Translations under genes and position numbers: made by a program
Notes under the pieces: generated by a model
Told to the model about the DNA's origin: nothing
Databases searched by the model: none
Seen by the model: only the letters and a program-made list of their open reading frames with translations
In this document: positions 1 to 8,756 of the stretch, in pieces
Numbering within the stretch: position 1 is the stretch's first letter
Layout of the letters: every line of letters begins with the position of its first letter
DNA from: Alphaproteobacteria bacterium
GTDB taxonomy: Bacteria; Pseudomonadota; Alphaproteobacteria; Rhizobiales; Beijerinckiaceae
DNA length: 61,128 bases
Direction of reading: 5' to 3'
NCBI GenBank assembly: GCA_021325385.1
Contig: JAJPHH010000158.1
Coordinates: 1 to 61,128, forward strand

Positions 1-1
1 C

Positions 2-73
2 GGACCGCGACGCCTGGTCCGCTGGCCCGCAAACCAGGAGGAGAAGGACGCCGCGTTCCGCTCGGCCGCGTAA
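2..73 (+). CDS. Possible C-terminal end of an unidentified protein (truncated by window edge)
   Basis: A reading frame open from the window edge ends in TAA at base 71. It gives about 23 residues ending in KDAAFRSAA. The frame is too short to identify. Its only support is that it is open and is followed at once by an inverted repeat and an A-rich stretch, as at the end of a gene or mobile element. It may be the tail of a transposase-associated gene, but no domain can be recognised. Confidence 0.25.
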   Translation, partial: GPRRLVRWPANQEEKDAAFRSAA

Positions 74-95
74 CTCCGCTTCACGGCCGCCGCGG

Positions 96-145
96 GCTGT
101 GGACGGCATGGACAAGGCTGACGCCTTGCCCACTCCGCCCACAGC
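96..145. repeat. Interrupted inverted repeat, possible mobile-element terminal structure
   Basis: Outer arms GCTGTGGACGG and CCGCCCACAGC enclose inner arms CAAGGC and GCCTTG around a TGAC loop, so the segment can fold into one long hairpin. It is followed by an A-rich run and by two short direct motifs of the type CGGACA, near 164 and 189. From memory this resembles the non-coding ends of IS21-like elements in Proteobacteria, but no transposase is present in the window to confirm it. A rho-independent terminator is less likely because no T tract follows. Confidence 0.35.
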
Positions 146-453
146 AGAACAGAAACAGAAAAGCGGACATTTGATGTGCTACATAAACCGGACAACTTCA
201 GAAGCTCGCTACAGACCTCGATGCGGCCGAGAGCGCCGGAAAACGCCATGACGGTAGAGCGGCTGGTCAAATGAAAGTGAGCGAGAGAGCGTTATTCACC
301 CTTGTTGGAACGCCAAGCCGAAGCGCCGAGCCCCGAATGGGCCGCCTATCTGGCCCCTACAGACGAGCGCTCGGACCTGATCTCATATTGTTGGCTCGCG
401 ATCAGCGGTTTCTGATAAATTTCCGCACAACAACGCCAGCGGGAGGAAATCCG
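146..453 (+). other. Non-coding leader before the acyl-CoA synthetase, with a weak candidate promoter
   Basis: No convincing gene is seen. An in-frame upstream extension of the synthetase from 271 has no family-like sequence and no ribosome site. A possible sigma-70 promoter lies at 391-419: TTGGCT, a 17-base spacer, then GATAAA. The best ribosome-binding site, GGGAGGAAA, sits five or so bases before the ATG at 454. The left part carries CGGACA-type motifs that may belong to a mobile-element end. Confidence 0.35.
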
Positions 454-2148
454 ATGACCGCCCTGACCCAAAGCTATGTCCACGGCGCCAGCGACAAGCC
501 GCTGCTCGGCGAGACGGTCGGCCAGTTGCTCGACCGCATGGCGGCGGAAGGGCCGGACCGGCCGGCTTTGGTCACACGACATCAGAACGTGCGCTGGAGC
601 TACGCCGAGTTGCGCGACCGCGCCAACGACCTCGCTTGCGGCCTCATCGCGCTCGGCCTCAATCCCGGCGAGCGCATCGGCATCTGGTCGCCGAACAACT
701 CGGAATGGGTGCTGACCCAATTCGCCACCGCCAAGGCTGGGCTGATCCTCGTCAATATCAATCCGGCCTATCGCGCCCATGAATTCGAATATGCGATGAA
801 CAAAGTCGGCTGCAAGGCGCTGATCCTCGCGCCGGGCTTCAAGGGCAACGACTACCTCGCCACTCTGCGCAGCCTCGCGCCCGAACTCGACGCCGCCTCG
901 CCCGGACGCTTGATGTCGACTCGGCTGCCTTCGCTCAAGATCGTCATCCGCCTGGGCGACGAAAAAAGCAGCGGCATGCATAATTTCGCCGACGTCGCGA
1001 AGCCCGCCAGCCCGGCGCAGCTCGCCGAACTCGCCAAGCTCGAATCGACCCTGCAATTCGACGATCCGATCAACATCCAGTTCACCAGCGGCACGACCGG
1101 CGCGCCGAAAGGCGCCACGCTCACCCACCATAACATCGTCAACAACGGCTATTTCATTGGCGAAGCGATGCGGCTGACCCCGGCGGACCGGCTCTGCATC
1201 CCGGTTCCGTACTATCATTGCTTCGGCATGGTGCTCGGCAATCTCGCCTGCGTGACGCATGGCTCGTGCATGGTCTCGCCGTCGGAAGGGTTCGATCCGC
1301 TTGCGGTGCTCGAGACGGTTCAAGCTGAGCGCTGCACCGGCCTGCACGGCGTGCCGACCATGTTCATCGCCATTCTCGGCCATCCCGAATTCAAGCGCTT
1401 CGATCTTTCGACCTTGCGCACCGGCATCATGGCCGGCTCCCCCTGCCCGGTCGAAGTGATGCGGCGCGTCAACTCGGAAATGCATATGAGCGAGGTGACG
1501 ATCGCCTATGGCATGACCGAGACCAGCCCGGTCAGCTTCCAGAGCGCCTATAACGATCCGCTCGAGCGCCGCGTCTCGACCGTCGGCCGCATCCAGCCGC
1601 ATATCGAGGTCAAGATCGTCGACAATGAGGGCCGCATCGTGCCGCCCGGGACGCCGGGCGAATTGCTGACCCGCGGCTATTGCGTCATGCGCGGCTATTG
1701 GGGCGATCCGGAGGGCACGCGCAAGGCGATCGACGAGGCGCGCTTCATGCATACCGGCGACCTCGCGACCCTCGACGCGGAGGGCTATTGCAACATTGTC
1801 GGGCGGATCAAGGACGTCGTTATTCGCGGCGGCGAGAATATCTATCCGCGCGAGATCGAGGAGTTTCTCTATACGCACCCGGCGATCGCCGACGTGCAAG
1901 CCTTCGGCGTGCCGGACAAGCATTACGGCGAGCAGCTCTGCGTCTGGATCAAGCTGAAGAACGACGCCAAGCTGAGCGAAGAGGAGGTCGCCGCCTATTG
2001 CCGCGCCTCCATCGCGCACTACAAGGCGCCGAAATATGTTCGATTCGTCGACGAGTTCCCGATGACGGTGACCGGCAAGGCGCAGAAGTTTATCATGCGC
2101 GAGAAGATGATCGCAGAGCTCGGGCTGGCGGAGGAGAGGACGGCGTGA
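454..2148 (+). CDS. AMP-forming acyl-CoA synthetase (FadD / ANL superfamily)
   Basis: A 564-residue ligase that should activate a fatty or other carboxylic acid to an acyl-adenylate and then an acyl-CoA in the cytoplasm. Visible ANL motifs are the P-loop-like [13 protein letters not shown] near residue 210, YGMTETSP near 352, HTGDLA near 433, the hinge motif [18 protein letters not shown] near 450, and the C-terminal catalytic lysine in VTGKAQKF near 542. The length is normal for medium/long-chain acyl-CoA synthetases. The ATG at 454 follows a strong GGGAGG site and removes 61 unsupported upstream residues. Substrate range cannot be read from the sequence. It stands alone, convergent with the racemase gene across a palindromic repeat. 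Confidence 0.9.
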   Translation: MTALTQSYVHGASDKPLLGETVGQLLDRMAAEGPDRPALVTRHQNVRWSYAELRDRANDLACGLIALGLNPGERIGIWSPNNSEWVLTQFATAKAGLILVNINPAYRAHEFEYAMNKVGCKALILAPGFKGNDYLATLRSLAPELDAASPGRLMSTRLPSLKIVIRLGDEKSSGMHNFADVAKPASPAQLAELAKLESTLQFDDPINIQFTSGTTGAPKGATLTHHNIVNNGYFIGEAMRLTPADRLCIPVPYYHCFGMVLGNLACVTHGSCMVSPSEGFDPLAVLETVQAERCTGLHGVPTMFIAILGHPEFKRFDLSTLRTGIMAGSPCPVEVMRRVNSEMHMSEVTIAYGMTETSPVSFQSAYNDPLERRVSTVGRIQPHIEVKIVDNEGRIVPPGTPGELLTRGYCVMRGYWGDPEGTRKAIDEARFMHTGDLATLDAEGYCNIVGRIKDVVIRGGENIYPREIEEFLYTHPAIADVQAFGVPDKHYGEQLCVWIKLKNDAKLSEEEVAAYCRASIAHYKAPKYVRFVDEFPMTVTGKAQKFIMREKMIAELGLAEERTA

Positions 2149-2203
2149 GGGTTGCTCTTAGACGCGCGCGCCGGCTCTGGCTGAACGTACGGGCCCCTTG
2201 CGA

Positions 2204-2290
2204 CGTCATTGCGAGGAGCGAAGCGACGAAGCAATCCATTCATAGGGCTGAGCCTTACGAATGGATTGCTTCGCTTCGCTCGCAATGACG
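2204..2290. repeat. Intergenic palindromic repeat of the dispersed GTCATTGCGAGGAGCGAAGC type
   Basis: Two long near-complementary arms begin CGTCATTGCGA and end TCGCAATGACG. Both arms contain the AAGCAATCCATT / AATGGATTGCTT core, separated by a short loop. The arms can form a hairpin of more than 30 base pairs. Elements with this wording occur many times in unrelated bacterial genomes, usually between genes. Here it lies between two convergent genes, where it could also end transcription from both sides. A degenerate half copy lies near 45577. Confidence 0.85.
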
Positions 2291-2392
2291 ATTGCGTTTA
2301 CCCGAAAGAAACTCGCTCTCGCCAAGGGCGAACGGACGCAGCACGTCGTCTCGCTAGACGCCGTCGCCGTGGCGCGCGCTCCGGCCGCGGGT

Positions 2393-3127
2393 TTAGCGGA
2401 GGCGCGGCGAAAAATTGGCCAGCGATCCGGCGTATTCTTTCGGAATGGGATGTCGATAGGTATTGACCTTCGACGTCCGCAGGCCGAGGCGCGCCGCGCC
2501 TTCGGCGAGCGCGACCGCGCAGGCGACTCCGTCGAGCACCGGGGCGCCGATCGCATCCGAGAGGTCGCGCGCGAGTTCGGTCATGCCGGCGCAGCCCAGG
2601 ACGATCGCCTCGGCTTTATCCTCGGCCAAGGACTTGCGCGCCTCGTCCAGGATCAGTTGACGAGCATTGGAGCCGGGATCCTCGAGATCGAGAACCGCGA
2701 CCTCCGAGGCGCGCACGCCGGCGCATCGGCTCGCCAGCCCGTATTTGGCTATATTGTGCCTGATCGGCGCGACGGAGCGCGACAACGTCGTCACCACGCC
2801 GAATCGGTCGGCGAGAAGGCTCGCCATATGAAAGCCGGCCTCGCCGATGCCGACGACCGGATTCCGGCTCATGCAACGCGCCGCGTCGAGGCCGGTATCG
2901 TCGAAGCACGCGATCACGGTCGCGTCGATCTCGCCCGCCCTGCGGATTTCTTGAATGATCCCCTGAACTGAGAAGGCTTCGTCGTAATAGCCTTCGATGC
3001 TCGGGGGGCCGAACTCGGGATTGACGACGACGATCTCCACGCCGGGCGAGGCGGCGGCGCTCGCCGCCGCGCCGATCTTCCGCGTCATCGACGCAGTCGT
3101 GTTAGGATTGATGACGAGAATGCGCAT
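2393..3127 (-). CDS. Hydantoin / Asp-Glu racemase family protein
   Basis: A 244-residue member of the Asp/Glu/hydantoin racemase family, cofactor-independent enzymes that use two cysteines as acid and base. The two expected cysteines are visible: Cys74 in ACFDDTG and Cys179 in VLGCAGMTEL. The N-terminus MRILVINPNT is typical. It is the last gene of the Liv-type transporter operon, starting 15 bases after the corrected livF stop. This suggests the imported compound is a hydantoin, allantoin-like or D-amino-acid-related substrate. Exact substrate is unknown. No hydantoinase or carbamoylase is found beside it. Confidence 0.85.
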   Translation of the reverse strand: MRILVINPNTTASMTRKIGAAASAAASPGVEIVVVNPEFGPPSIEGYYDEAFSVQGIIQEIRRAGEIDATVIACFDDTGLDAARCMSRNPVVGIGEAGFHMASLLADRFGVVTTLSRSVAPIRHNIAKYGLASRCAGVRASEVAVLDLEDPGSNARQLILDEARKSLAEDKAEAIVLGCAGMTELARDLSDAIGAPVLDGVACAVALAEGAARLGLRTSKVNTYRHPIPKEYAGSLANFSPRLR

Positions 3128-3142
3128 GTGGACGCCGAGCCT

Positions 3143-3866
3143 TCAGATATCGCCGCCCAGATAGAGATGCTGGACGCGAGAGTCCTTGACGAGGTCGGCC
3201 GAGGCGCCGGATAGCGCCACCGAGCCCGTGGTCAATGCGTAGGCGCGGTGAGAGACGCGCAAGGCCATCCGCGAATTCTGCTCGACCAGCAAAAACGCTG
3301 ACCTTGTCATCGCGATTGATCGAGACGATGGACCGGGCGATGTCTTGCACGATTTTGGGCGCGACGCCGAGCGACGGCTCATCGAGCAACAGCAATTTTG
3401 GCTTCGCCATCAAAGCCCGGCCGATGACCAGCATCTGTTGCTCGCCGCCGCTCATCGTCCCCGCCGCTTGACGATAGCGCTCCTTCAACCGCGGAAAGCG
3501 CGCGAGCACCATGTCTAGGGAGGCGCGCACGCCCGCCGAGTCCTTTCGCGAGAAGGCGCCCATCAGCAGATTGTCGTGCACCGACATATAGGGAAAGACA
3601 CGGCGGCCTTCCGGAACCATGGCGATGCCGAGACCGACGATCGCCTCCGGGCTGAGGCCGTCGATTCGGCGGCCGTCGAAATGAATTTGACCGCTCCGGA
3701 TTTTACGCAGTCCGGAAATGGCTCGCAGGATCGAAGATTTGCCGGCGCCGTTCGCGCCGATCAGCGCGACGGTCTCGCCTTGCATCAGCTCCACCGAGAC
3801 GCCCTTCAGCGCATAGATGTGGTCGTAAAAGAGCTCGACATTGGCGAGGTTCAAGAGCGGCTGCAT
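3143..3866 (-). CDS. livF: LivF-type ABC transporter ATPase, frameshifted near the C-terminus
   Basis: ATP-binding subunit of a branched-chain-amino-acid-type importer. Walker A GANGAGKSS lies at residues 37-45, the signature SGGEQ near 139-143, and Walker B LLLLDEPSLG near 158-167. After residue 191 or so the frame breaks: the expected LLVEQNSRMAL, ending in YLGGDI, continues one frame over. Removing one A from the A5 run at 3291-3295 restores a full-length protein of about 240 residues ending at 3143. As read, the original frame instead runs on past the racemase start to 3102. A homopolymer sequencing error is as likely as a true mutation. The gene follows livG by two bases. Confidence 0.85.
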
Positions 3867-3868
3867 GG

Positions 3869-4648
3869 CTAAACGCCGATCGTCTCGTCCTCGACGCCGA
3901 GATAGGCTTCGATGACTCTTTCGTTGCTCTGGATTTCCGTCGCCGTCCCTTCTGCGATCTTCGCGCCGAAGTTCAAGACGACGATGCGGTCAGAGATGCG
4001 CATGACGGCGGCCATGTCGTGCTCCACCAGGAGCAAGGTGACGCCGCGATCGCGGACCGCGCGGGTCATCTCGACGGCGCGCCGCGTCTCGTCGTGGTTC
4101 ATCCCGGCAAAGGGCTCGTCGAGTAGCAGTATCTTCGGATTGGCGGCAAGTCCGATCGCGACGCCGAGCGCTCGCAAGCTTCCTTGCGGCAGGTTGCTGG
4201 CGATTTCGTCCGCCACGGCGCGCAGTCCGAGAAACTCCAGTATCTCGTCCGCCGAGCGGCCAAATTCCGCTTCGTCTTCTCGGGCGGCTTTCGTGCCGAG
4301 GTAAAAGCCCAAAAGCCCGGCGTGAGAACGCAAATGATGGGCGACGATGACGCTGTCGCGGACGGTGAGCCCCTTGAAGATCGTCGTCTCCTGAAAGGTG
4401 CGAACGACGCCTTTGCGCGCGACGATATGCGGCGCCAAGCCCGATATGCGCTCGCCTTTGAAGCGGACTTCGCCGCGGGTGGGCCGGACGAACGACGCTA
4501 TCAGCTTGAACAGCGTCGACTTTCCCGCGCCGTTGGGGCCGATCACCGAAAGGATCTCGCCTTCCGCGACATCGAACGAGACGTCGTTGACCGCGACCAG
4601 CCCGCCATATTGTTTGGTGATCCCGGATACGGTCAGGATTGGCGCCAT
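3869..4648 (-). CDS. livG: LivG-type ABC transporter ATPase
   Basis: A 259-residue ATPase partner of LivF. Walker A GPNGAGKST is at residues 37-45, the family motif VVRTFQ is in the middle, and Walker B KILLLDEPFAGM is near 168. The LivG C-terminal extension ending EAYLG is present. The ABC signature region reads LPQGSLRALGVA where LivG proteins usually have an LPYG-Q-R-LE-A pattern, so this part is divergent. The start was set at the ATG at 4648, two bases after the livM stop; the frame remains open upstream only as a shadow of livM. It should energise uptake by LivH/LivM at the inner membrane. Confidence 0.9.
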   Translation of the reverse strand: MAPILTVSGITKQYGGLVAVNDVSFDVAEGEILSVIGPNGAGKSTLFKLIASFVRPTRGEVRFKGERISGLAPHIVARKGVVRTFQETTIFKGLTVRDSVIVAHHLRSHAGLLGFYLGTKAAREDEAEFGRSADEILEFLGLRAVADEIASNLPQGSLRALGVAIGLAANPKILLLDEPFAGMNHDETRRAVEMTRAVRDRGVTLLLVEHDMAAVMRISDRIVVLNFGAKIAEGTATEIQSNERVIEAYLGVEDETIGV

Positions 4649-4650
4649 GA

Positions 4651-5667
4651 TCAGCTCCTGCGCCAAATCAAGGGCCGAACGCGCTTGCGGAAATTGAGCG
4701 GCCGGATGCTCAGCAGGCCGTTGGGGAGCACGAGCATCAGCGCGATCATCACGCCGGAATAAATGAGGAGCTGATATTGACCGGCTTGGAACAGCAAATC
4801 CCAGCCGAAATAGAGGACGAGCGTGCCGAGCATAGGTCCGAATACGAAGCCGAGGCCGCCGAGAAAGCAGTTGAGCATGAAGTTGACGCTGTCTGCGACC
4901 GTAAAGCTCGACGGATAGACGGACTGGGCGATGGCGGCGAAAATCGCGCCGCCGATCCCGCCGAAGAAAGACGAGATGGAATAAGCGAGCACGCGCAGCG
5001 CGGGCACGTTCAGCCCCATCGACGAGGCCAGCTCTTCGTTTTGCTGGAGCGCGACAAAAAGGCGCCCGACGCGGGAATGCACGAGGCGATAGAGCGCCGC
5101 GAAGCACACGCACATGACCGCGACCGAGAGATAGTAGAAGGCTTCGTTGCGCTCGGCGAACGTATCAAAGGACGGGACGAGCGTGAGGCCGAAAAGGCTG
5201 ATCGGACCTGGCGGCGGAAGGCTGACCATGCCCTTGGCGCCATTGGTGATCGGCAGGGCCAGGGCAAGCAGGCGCACGACTTCCGTCAGCACGAGCGTCA
5301 CCATGGCGAAATAGACGCCGCGAAGACGCAGGATCGGTAGGCCGATCAGGACGCTGGCCGCTGCGCAGAACGCGCCGGCAAGCGGGAGGGTGATCCAGAA
5401 CGAGACGCCGTAACGGACCACCAGAATTGCGGAGACGTAGCCTCCCATGAGGGCGTAAGCGCCCTGACCGATATTGATCCGGCCAATGTAAAAGGTGAGC
5501 CAGACGCCGCCGCTCGCGATCGCCAGCAACGCGACCGAGCTCAGCGTGTAGTAGAAGTCGGTTCGATGGGTGAGGCCGATGAGGACGGGCACCGCGACGA
5601 AGACGGCGAAGACGAAGATGACGAGCGTAGCGAGGCGGGCGGAGGTCGACATCGTCTTCAGCCCCAC
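4651..5667 (-). CDS. livM: LivM-type ABC transporter permease
   Basis: A 338-residue inner-membrane permease with about nine to ten hydrophobic segments. The family motif GRINIGQGAYALMGGYVSA follows the second membrane segment, and the EAA-like cytoplasmic loop with ALQQNEELASSMGLNV comes before LRVLAYSISSFFGGIGGAI. It pairs with LivH as the membrane channel of the importer. The listed start overlaps the end of livH by ten bases; the second ATG at 5652 would remove the overlap and is equally possible. A basic C-terminus, RKRVRPLIWRRS, lies in the cytoplasm. Confidence 0.92.
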   Translation of the reverse strand: MGLKTMSTSARLATLVIFVFAVFVAVPVLIGLTHRTDFYYTLSSVALLAIASGGVWLTFYIGRINIGQGAYALMGGYVSAILVVRYGVSFWITLPLAGAFCAAASVLIGLPILRLRGVYFAMVTLVLTEVVRLLALALPITNGAKGMVSLPPPGPISLFGLTLVPSFDTFAERNEAFYYLSVAVMCVCFAALYRLVHSRVGRLFVALQQNEELASSMGLNVPALRVLAYSISSFFGGIGGAIFAAIAQSVYPSSFTVADSVNFMLNCFLGGLGFVFGPMLGTLVLYFGWDLLFQAGQYQLLIYSGVMIALMLVLPNGLLSIRPLNFRKRVRPLIWRRS

Positions 5668-6524
5668 GGTTTGCCCATGAGCCCATTGGGGCGGACGCTG
5701 AGGAAGGCCATCAACGCAGCGAAAATGACCAGATAGGTGACATCGCCATAGGAGTGCAGCACGCTGAGGCCGACGGATTCGAGCATGCCGAGAATGAAGC
5801 CTCCGGCGATCGCTCCGCTGATGACGCCGGCCCCGCCGATCATGACCATCATGAACGCTTTGATGGAGATCGGGCCGCCAATGCCCGCATTCACGCCGGT
5901 TATCGCGACAAGCAGCCCGCCGACAAGACCGGCCAGCAGAGCGCCAAGCGCGAAGCCGACCAGCGAATAGAACTCGACCGGCACGCCCATGAGTTGGGCG
6001 GCGACGCGATCTTGCGCCAGAGCGCGCATCGCCCGTCCGGGCTTCGTGTATCTCATCATCAGAATGAAAGCCGCGATGAACAGAACCGCGAGAAACCCGA
6101 CCAGGATACGGTCATAGGGCATGATGAGATTGTCCGAGACCCAGACGCCCGAAACGATTTTCGGAACGCCGCGCTGCTTTTCCCCGAACAGCAGCAGGAT
6201 GAGCGCGTCGAGAAAATAGGCGACGCCCGCCGCGAGCAACATCGTGCTTTCCTCGCGCTTGCTTCGCCTTATGACTGTGCGGAACAGAAACCGCTCGATC
6301 AAACCGCCCAGGACGGCGAGCGTCACGGCCGAGGCGGCAAGCGCGACGACGAAGGGCAAATGCATTTGGCCGTAGAGTTCATAAGTGACGAATCCGCCGA
6401 GAACGTACATTTGGCCATGGGCGAAATTGAGCACGTTCATCAGCGCGAAAATAAGCGTCAGGCCGAGCGCGATGAGCGCGTATTGCGCGCCGAGATAGAG
6501 CCCGTTGGCGACGACTTGCTCCAT
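5658..6524 (-). CDS. livH: LivH-type ABC transporter permease
   Basis: A 288-residue hydrophobic permease of the LivH family. The N-terminus shows GLYLGAQYALIALGLTLIF followed by the conserved NFAHGQMYVLGGF segment. The loop RAMRALAQDRVAAQLMGV is the expected contact for the ATPase subunits. Residues near the end, SVRPNGLMGK, are the usual family terminus. It lies 61 bases downstream of the binding-protein gene and overlaps livM, as in a single transcript. Confidence 0.92.
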   Translation of the reverse strand: MEQVVANGLYLGAQYALIALGLTLIFALMNVLNFAHGQMYVLGGFVTYELYGQMHLPFVVALAASAVTLAVLGGLIERFLFRTVIRRSKREESTMLLAAGVAYFLDALILLLFGEKQRGVPKIVSGVWVSDNLIMPYDRILVGFLAVLFIAAFILMMRYTKPGRAMRALAQDRVAAQLMGVPVEFYSLVGFALGALLAGLVGGLLVAITGVNAGIGGPISIKAFMMVMIGGAGVISGAIAGGFILGMLESVGLSVLHSYGDVTYLVIFAALMAFLSVRPNGLMGKPWG

Positions 6525-6585
6525 GGCGAAGCACCCCCTGGGAGAGGCGGGATCCGCCCCTCCCTATCAAGCATGACCGACCAGT

Positions 6586-7785
6586 TCAGTCGACATCGGC
6601 GACGAACAACGTCTGGAATTTTCCGTCTTTGTACTCGTTTACGACCAGCGGCACGGCGATCTGCCGCTTTTGGCCGAACGAGGTCATGCCGACATAGCGC
6701 AAAACGTTCTCGCCTTTAAGGTAGAGATTCGGCGCCGAGAACGTGTCGATCGTCTTCTTGTACTCCTCGACATTGTCGATGGCCTTAGGATTGGCCTTCA
6801 GCGTGTCGACGATGTATTCGAGCGCATAGACCTTGGTGTTCGACTCGTCGTTGTACTCGTTAAACATCTTGGTGTAGCGGTCGATGAACTCCTCCATGGT
6901 CTTCGATCGTATCTCGGGCGTAGAGGCGCCGCCGACCGAGATGAAGCCGTTGGCGAGGTCTCCGGCGCCTTCTTCGAGCACCTTGGCGTCTTGCGCGGTT
7001 TCCGTCGAAATCAGGCCCTGATAGCCGAGCTCGCGCGCCGAGCGAATCAAGAGCGGCGCATTGGCCGGCGCGACGCCGGAGAGGACCAGCAAATCGGGCT
7101 TCAGCTTCACGATCGGCGTAAGCACCGGGGTGAAGTCGCGGGTGTCGTTTTCGTATGTGTCTCTATCCGCGACGACGGTGAGGCCGAGAGCTTTGGCCGC
7201 CGCGACGCCGCCGTCGCGCTGGCTGAGCGGATCCGATTCGTTGGCGGCGACGAAGGCCACTGTTTTTACGCCCCGCTTTTCCTTCAGATACTTATAGATC
7301 GCCGGGGCCGATTGATAATTGGCGACCATGCCGAGGATCGCGTTGGAGGCGGGCTTTGTGTAGAGCTCTTTCGGGAAGGCGTAGGGGAAATAGATGATGC
7401 CCGATTTTTCCGCGACGGGCCGCACCGCCGCCGCGCCGTCGTCGACATTGGGGCCGACGACATAGTGGATGCCTTCTTGCGCCATCTTCTCCATGCCGGC
7501 GATGGCTCGTTTAGGGTCCTTTTGATCGTCGAACGTGACGACGTTGATCTTGTAGTCGTCCTCGCCGATTTTCACGCCGCCTTTTTCATTGAGCCAGGCG
7601 GCGAGCGTCTGCATCGAGCGGACGTTCGAAGTGCCCCAGGCGGCGGCGGGGCCGCTGGTGACGCCGACAAAGCCGACATTGAGGGTCTTGTTCGCTGCGT
7701 CGGCCGGGCCGGAGTTCAGCGCGATCGCGGCAGCGGACGCGAAGCCGAATAAGGCCGTGCGAAAGGGCAGGGTCGTTCGAGCCAT
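6586..7785 (-). CDS. Periplasmic substrate-binding protein of a Liv-type ABC importer
   Basis: A 399-residue type I periplasmic binding protein (Peripla_BP_6 class). The N-terminus is a signal peptide: two basic residues, a hydrophobic stretch FGFASAAAIAL, and a probable cleavage after ADA. The mature start NKTLNVGFVGVTSGPAA is typical of LivK relatives that bind amino acids, amides or urea. The ATG at 7785 follows GGGAGGAACG; an upstream extension of 29 residues has no support. It is the first gene of the operon and faces the GntR gene across a region with TTGTC/GACAA repeats. The ligand cannot be read from sequence. Confidence 0.9.
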   Translation of the reverse strand: MARTTLPFRTALFGFASAAAIALNSGPADAANKTLNVGFVGVTSGPAAAWGTSNVRSMQTLAAWLNEKGGVKIGEDDYKINVVTFDDQKDPKRAIAGMEKMAQEGIHYVVGPNVDDGAAAVRPVAEKSGIIYFPYAFPKELYTKPASNAILGMVANYQSAPAIYKYLKEKRGVKTVAFVAANESDPLSQRDGGVAAAKALGLTVVADRDTYENDTRDFTPVLTPIVKLKPDLLVLSGVAPANAPLLIRSARELGYQGLISTETAQDAKVLEEGAGDLANGFISVGGASTPEIRSKTMEEFIDRYTKMFNEYNDESNTKVYALEYIVDTLKANPKAIDNVEEYKKTIDTFSAPNLYLKGENVLRYVGMTSFGQKRQIAVPLVVNEYKDGKFQTLFVADVD

Positions 7786-7865
7786 GTGTCGTTCCTCCCA
7801 TAAGCGGCCCTCGCTCGCTCGACTGCGGGGGCGCGCGCAGCAGGGGCGAAGGCTCGCCAGGATAG

Positions 7866-7915
7866 TGGACAATTGCCAAACTGATTGTCAACGATTATTT
7901 TATTTTTGTCGACAA
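7866..7915. promoter_or_regulatory. Candidate GntR operator cluster in the divergent promoter region
   Basis: The intergenic region between the transporter operon and the GntR gene contains GACAATT at 7868, ATTGTCA at 7884, and a perfect 10-bp palindrome TTGTCGACAA at 7906-7915. These sit in an AT-rich pocket unlike the flanking coding DNA. FCD-type GntR regulators commonly bind short TTGT-N-ACAA palindromes beside their own gene. Assignment to this regulator is inferred from position. Confidence 0.5.
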
Positions 7916-8042
7916 TTTTGGCGACTCGCCTACCCATTGCCGGGCTAGGGTCTCGCGGTCGGCTTTGCAGAAGCCTGAGAGGCGCTCGACTTTCGTACCT
8001 AAGGCGAGCAAGAATCCGGTAAGGGAGCGTGAGCAAAAGCTA

Positions 8043-8738
8043 ATGGATGCACGAAATCAGGAGTCCCGCAGCCCGGCCTCCGACGGACAAATCGTCGATC
8101 GAATATTCGCAGCGGTCATGGAGCGCCGCCTGCAGCCTGGCGCGAAACTGCCGGAGAACGTCCTTTGCGATACTTTCGGCGTCAGTCGAAGTCAGATTCG
8201 ACGCGTCTTCGTCGTCCTCGCCGAACGGGGCATCGTGGCGCTGCATCCCAATCGCGGCGCCTTCATTGCAAGTCCTACGCCCGACGAGGCTCGCGACGTC
8301 TTTGAAGCGCGCCGAAAAATCGAGCGATCCGTCGTCGCCGAGGCGGCGCGCCGGATCACGGCCAAGCAGATCGAGGAGCTCCGCAATTATATCGCCGGCG
8401 GGGCCGCGGCCGCCGCGGTTGAGAATCGTCAGGAGGCGGTTCGCCTCTCAGGCGAGTTTCACGTCAAGCTCGCCAAAATCGCAGGCAATCCGGTGCTTGC
8501 GCGATTTGTCGAGGAACTGGTGGCGCGCACGTCGTTGATCATCGCGATGTTCGGTTCGAGGCAGTCCTTTTCCTGTTCCGAGCAGGAGCACAACGCGCTG
8601 CTCAAGGCGCTCGAGGATCACGACGAGGCGCGCGCGACGGCGCTCATGGACCATCATCTCGAACATATCGAGCGCGAGCTTGTCGTGCTCGACGCCGAAA
8701 CCGAGCCGGCTGACATCCGAAAGATTCTCGCCCTGTGA
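8043..8738 (+). CDS. GntR-family transcriptional regulator (FCD/FadR subfamily)
   Basis: A 231-residue regulator. The winged helix covers about residues 10-75, with LPENVLCDTFGVSRSQIRRVFVVLAERGIV and then the wing HPNRGAFIAS. The C-terminal helical FCD ligand domain contains the metal-site-like pattern EFHVKLAKIAGN, then EHNALLKALEDHD and MDHHLEHIERE. It is divergent from the Liv-type operon and is probably its local, ligand-responsive repressor. The ATG at 8043 is preferred; the frame also extends upstream to a TTG at 7965 but that start is weaker. The next gene, on the opposite strand, ends only 19 bases downstream. Confidence 0.88.
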   Translation: MDARNQESRSPASDGQIVDRIFAAVMERRLQPGAKLPENVLCDTFGVSRSQIRRVFVVLAERGIVALHPNRGAFIASPTPDEARDVFEARRKIERSVVAEAARRITAKQIEELRNYIAGGAAAAAVENRQEAVRLSGEFHVKLAKIAGNPVLARFVEELVARTSLIIAMFGSRQSFSCSEQEHNALLKALEDHDEARATALMDHHLEHIERELVVLDAETEPADIRKILAL

Positions 8739-8756
8739 GCGGCTGCCGCTTCCGGG

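Noticed and set aside
346-2019. Minus-strand open frame opposite the acyl-CoA synthetase
   Set aside because: Antisense shadow of a gene with complete ANL motifs.
4649-5113. Upstream extension of the livG frame
   Set aside because: Lies within livM in another frame; livG motifs start only after the ATG at 4648.
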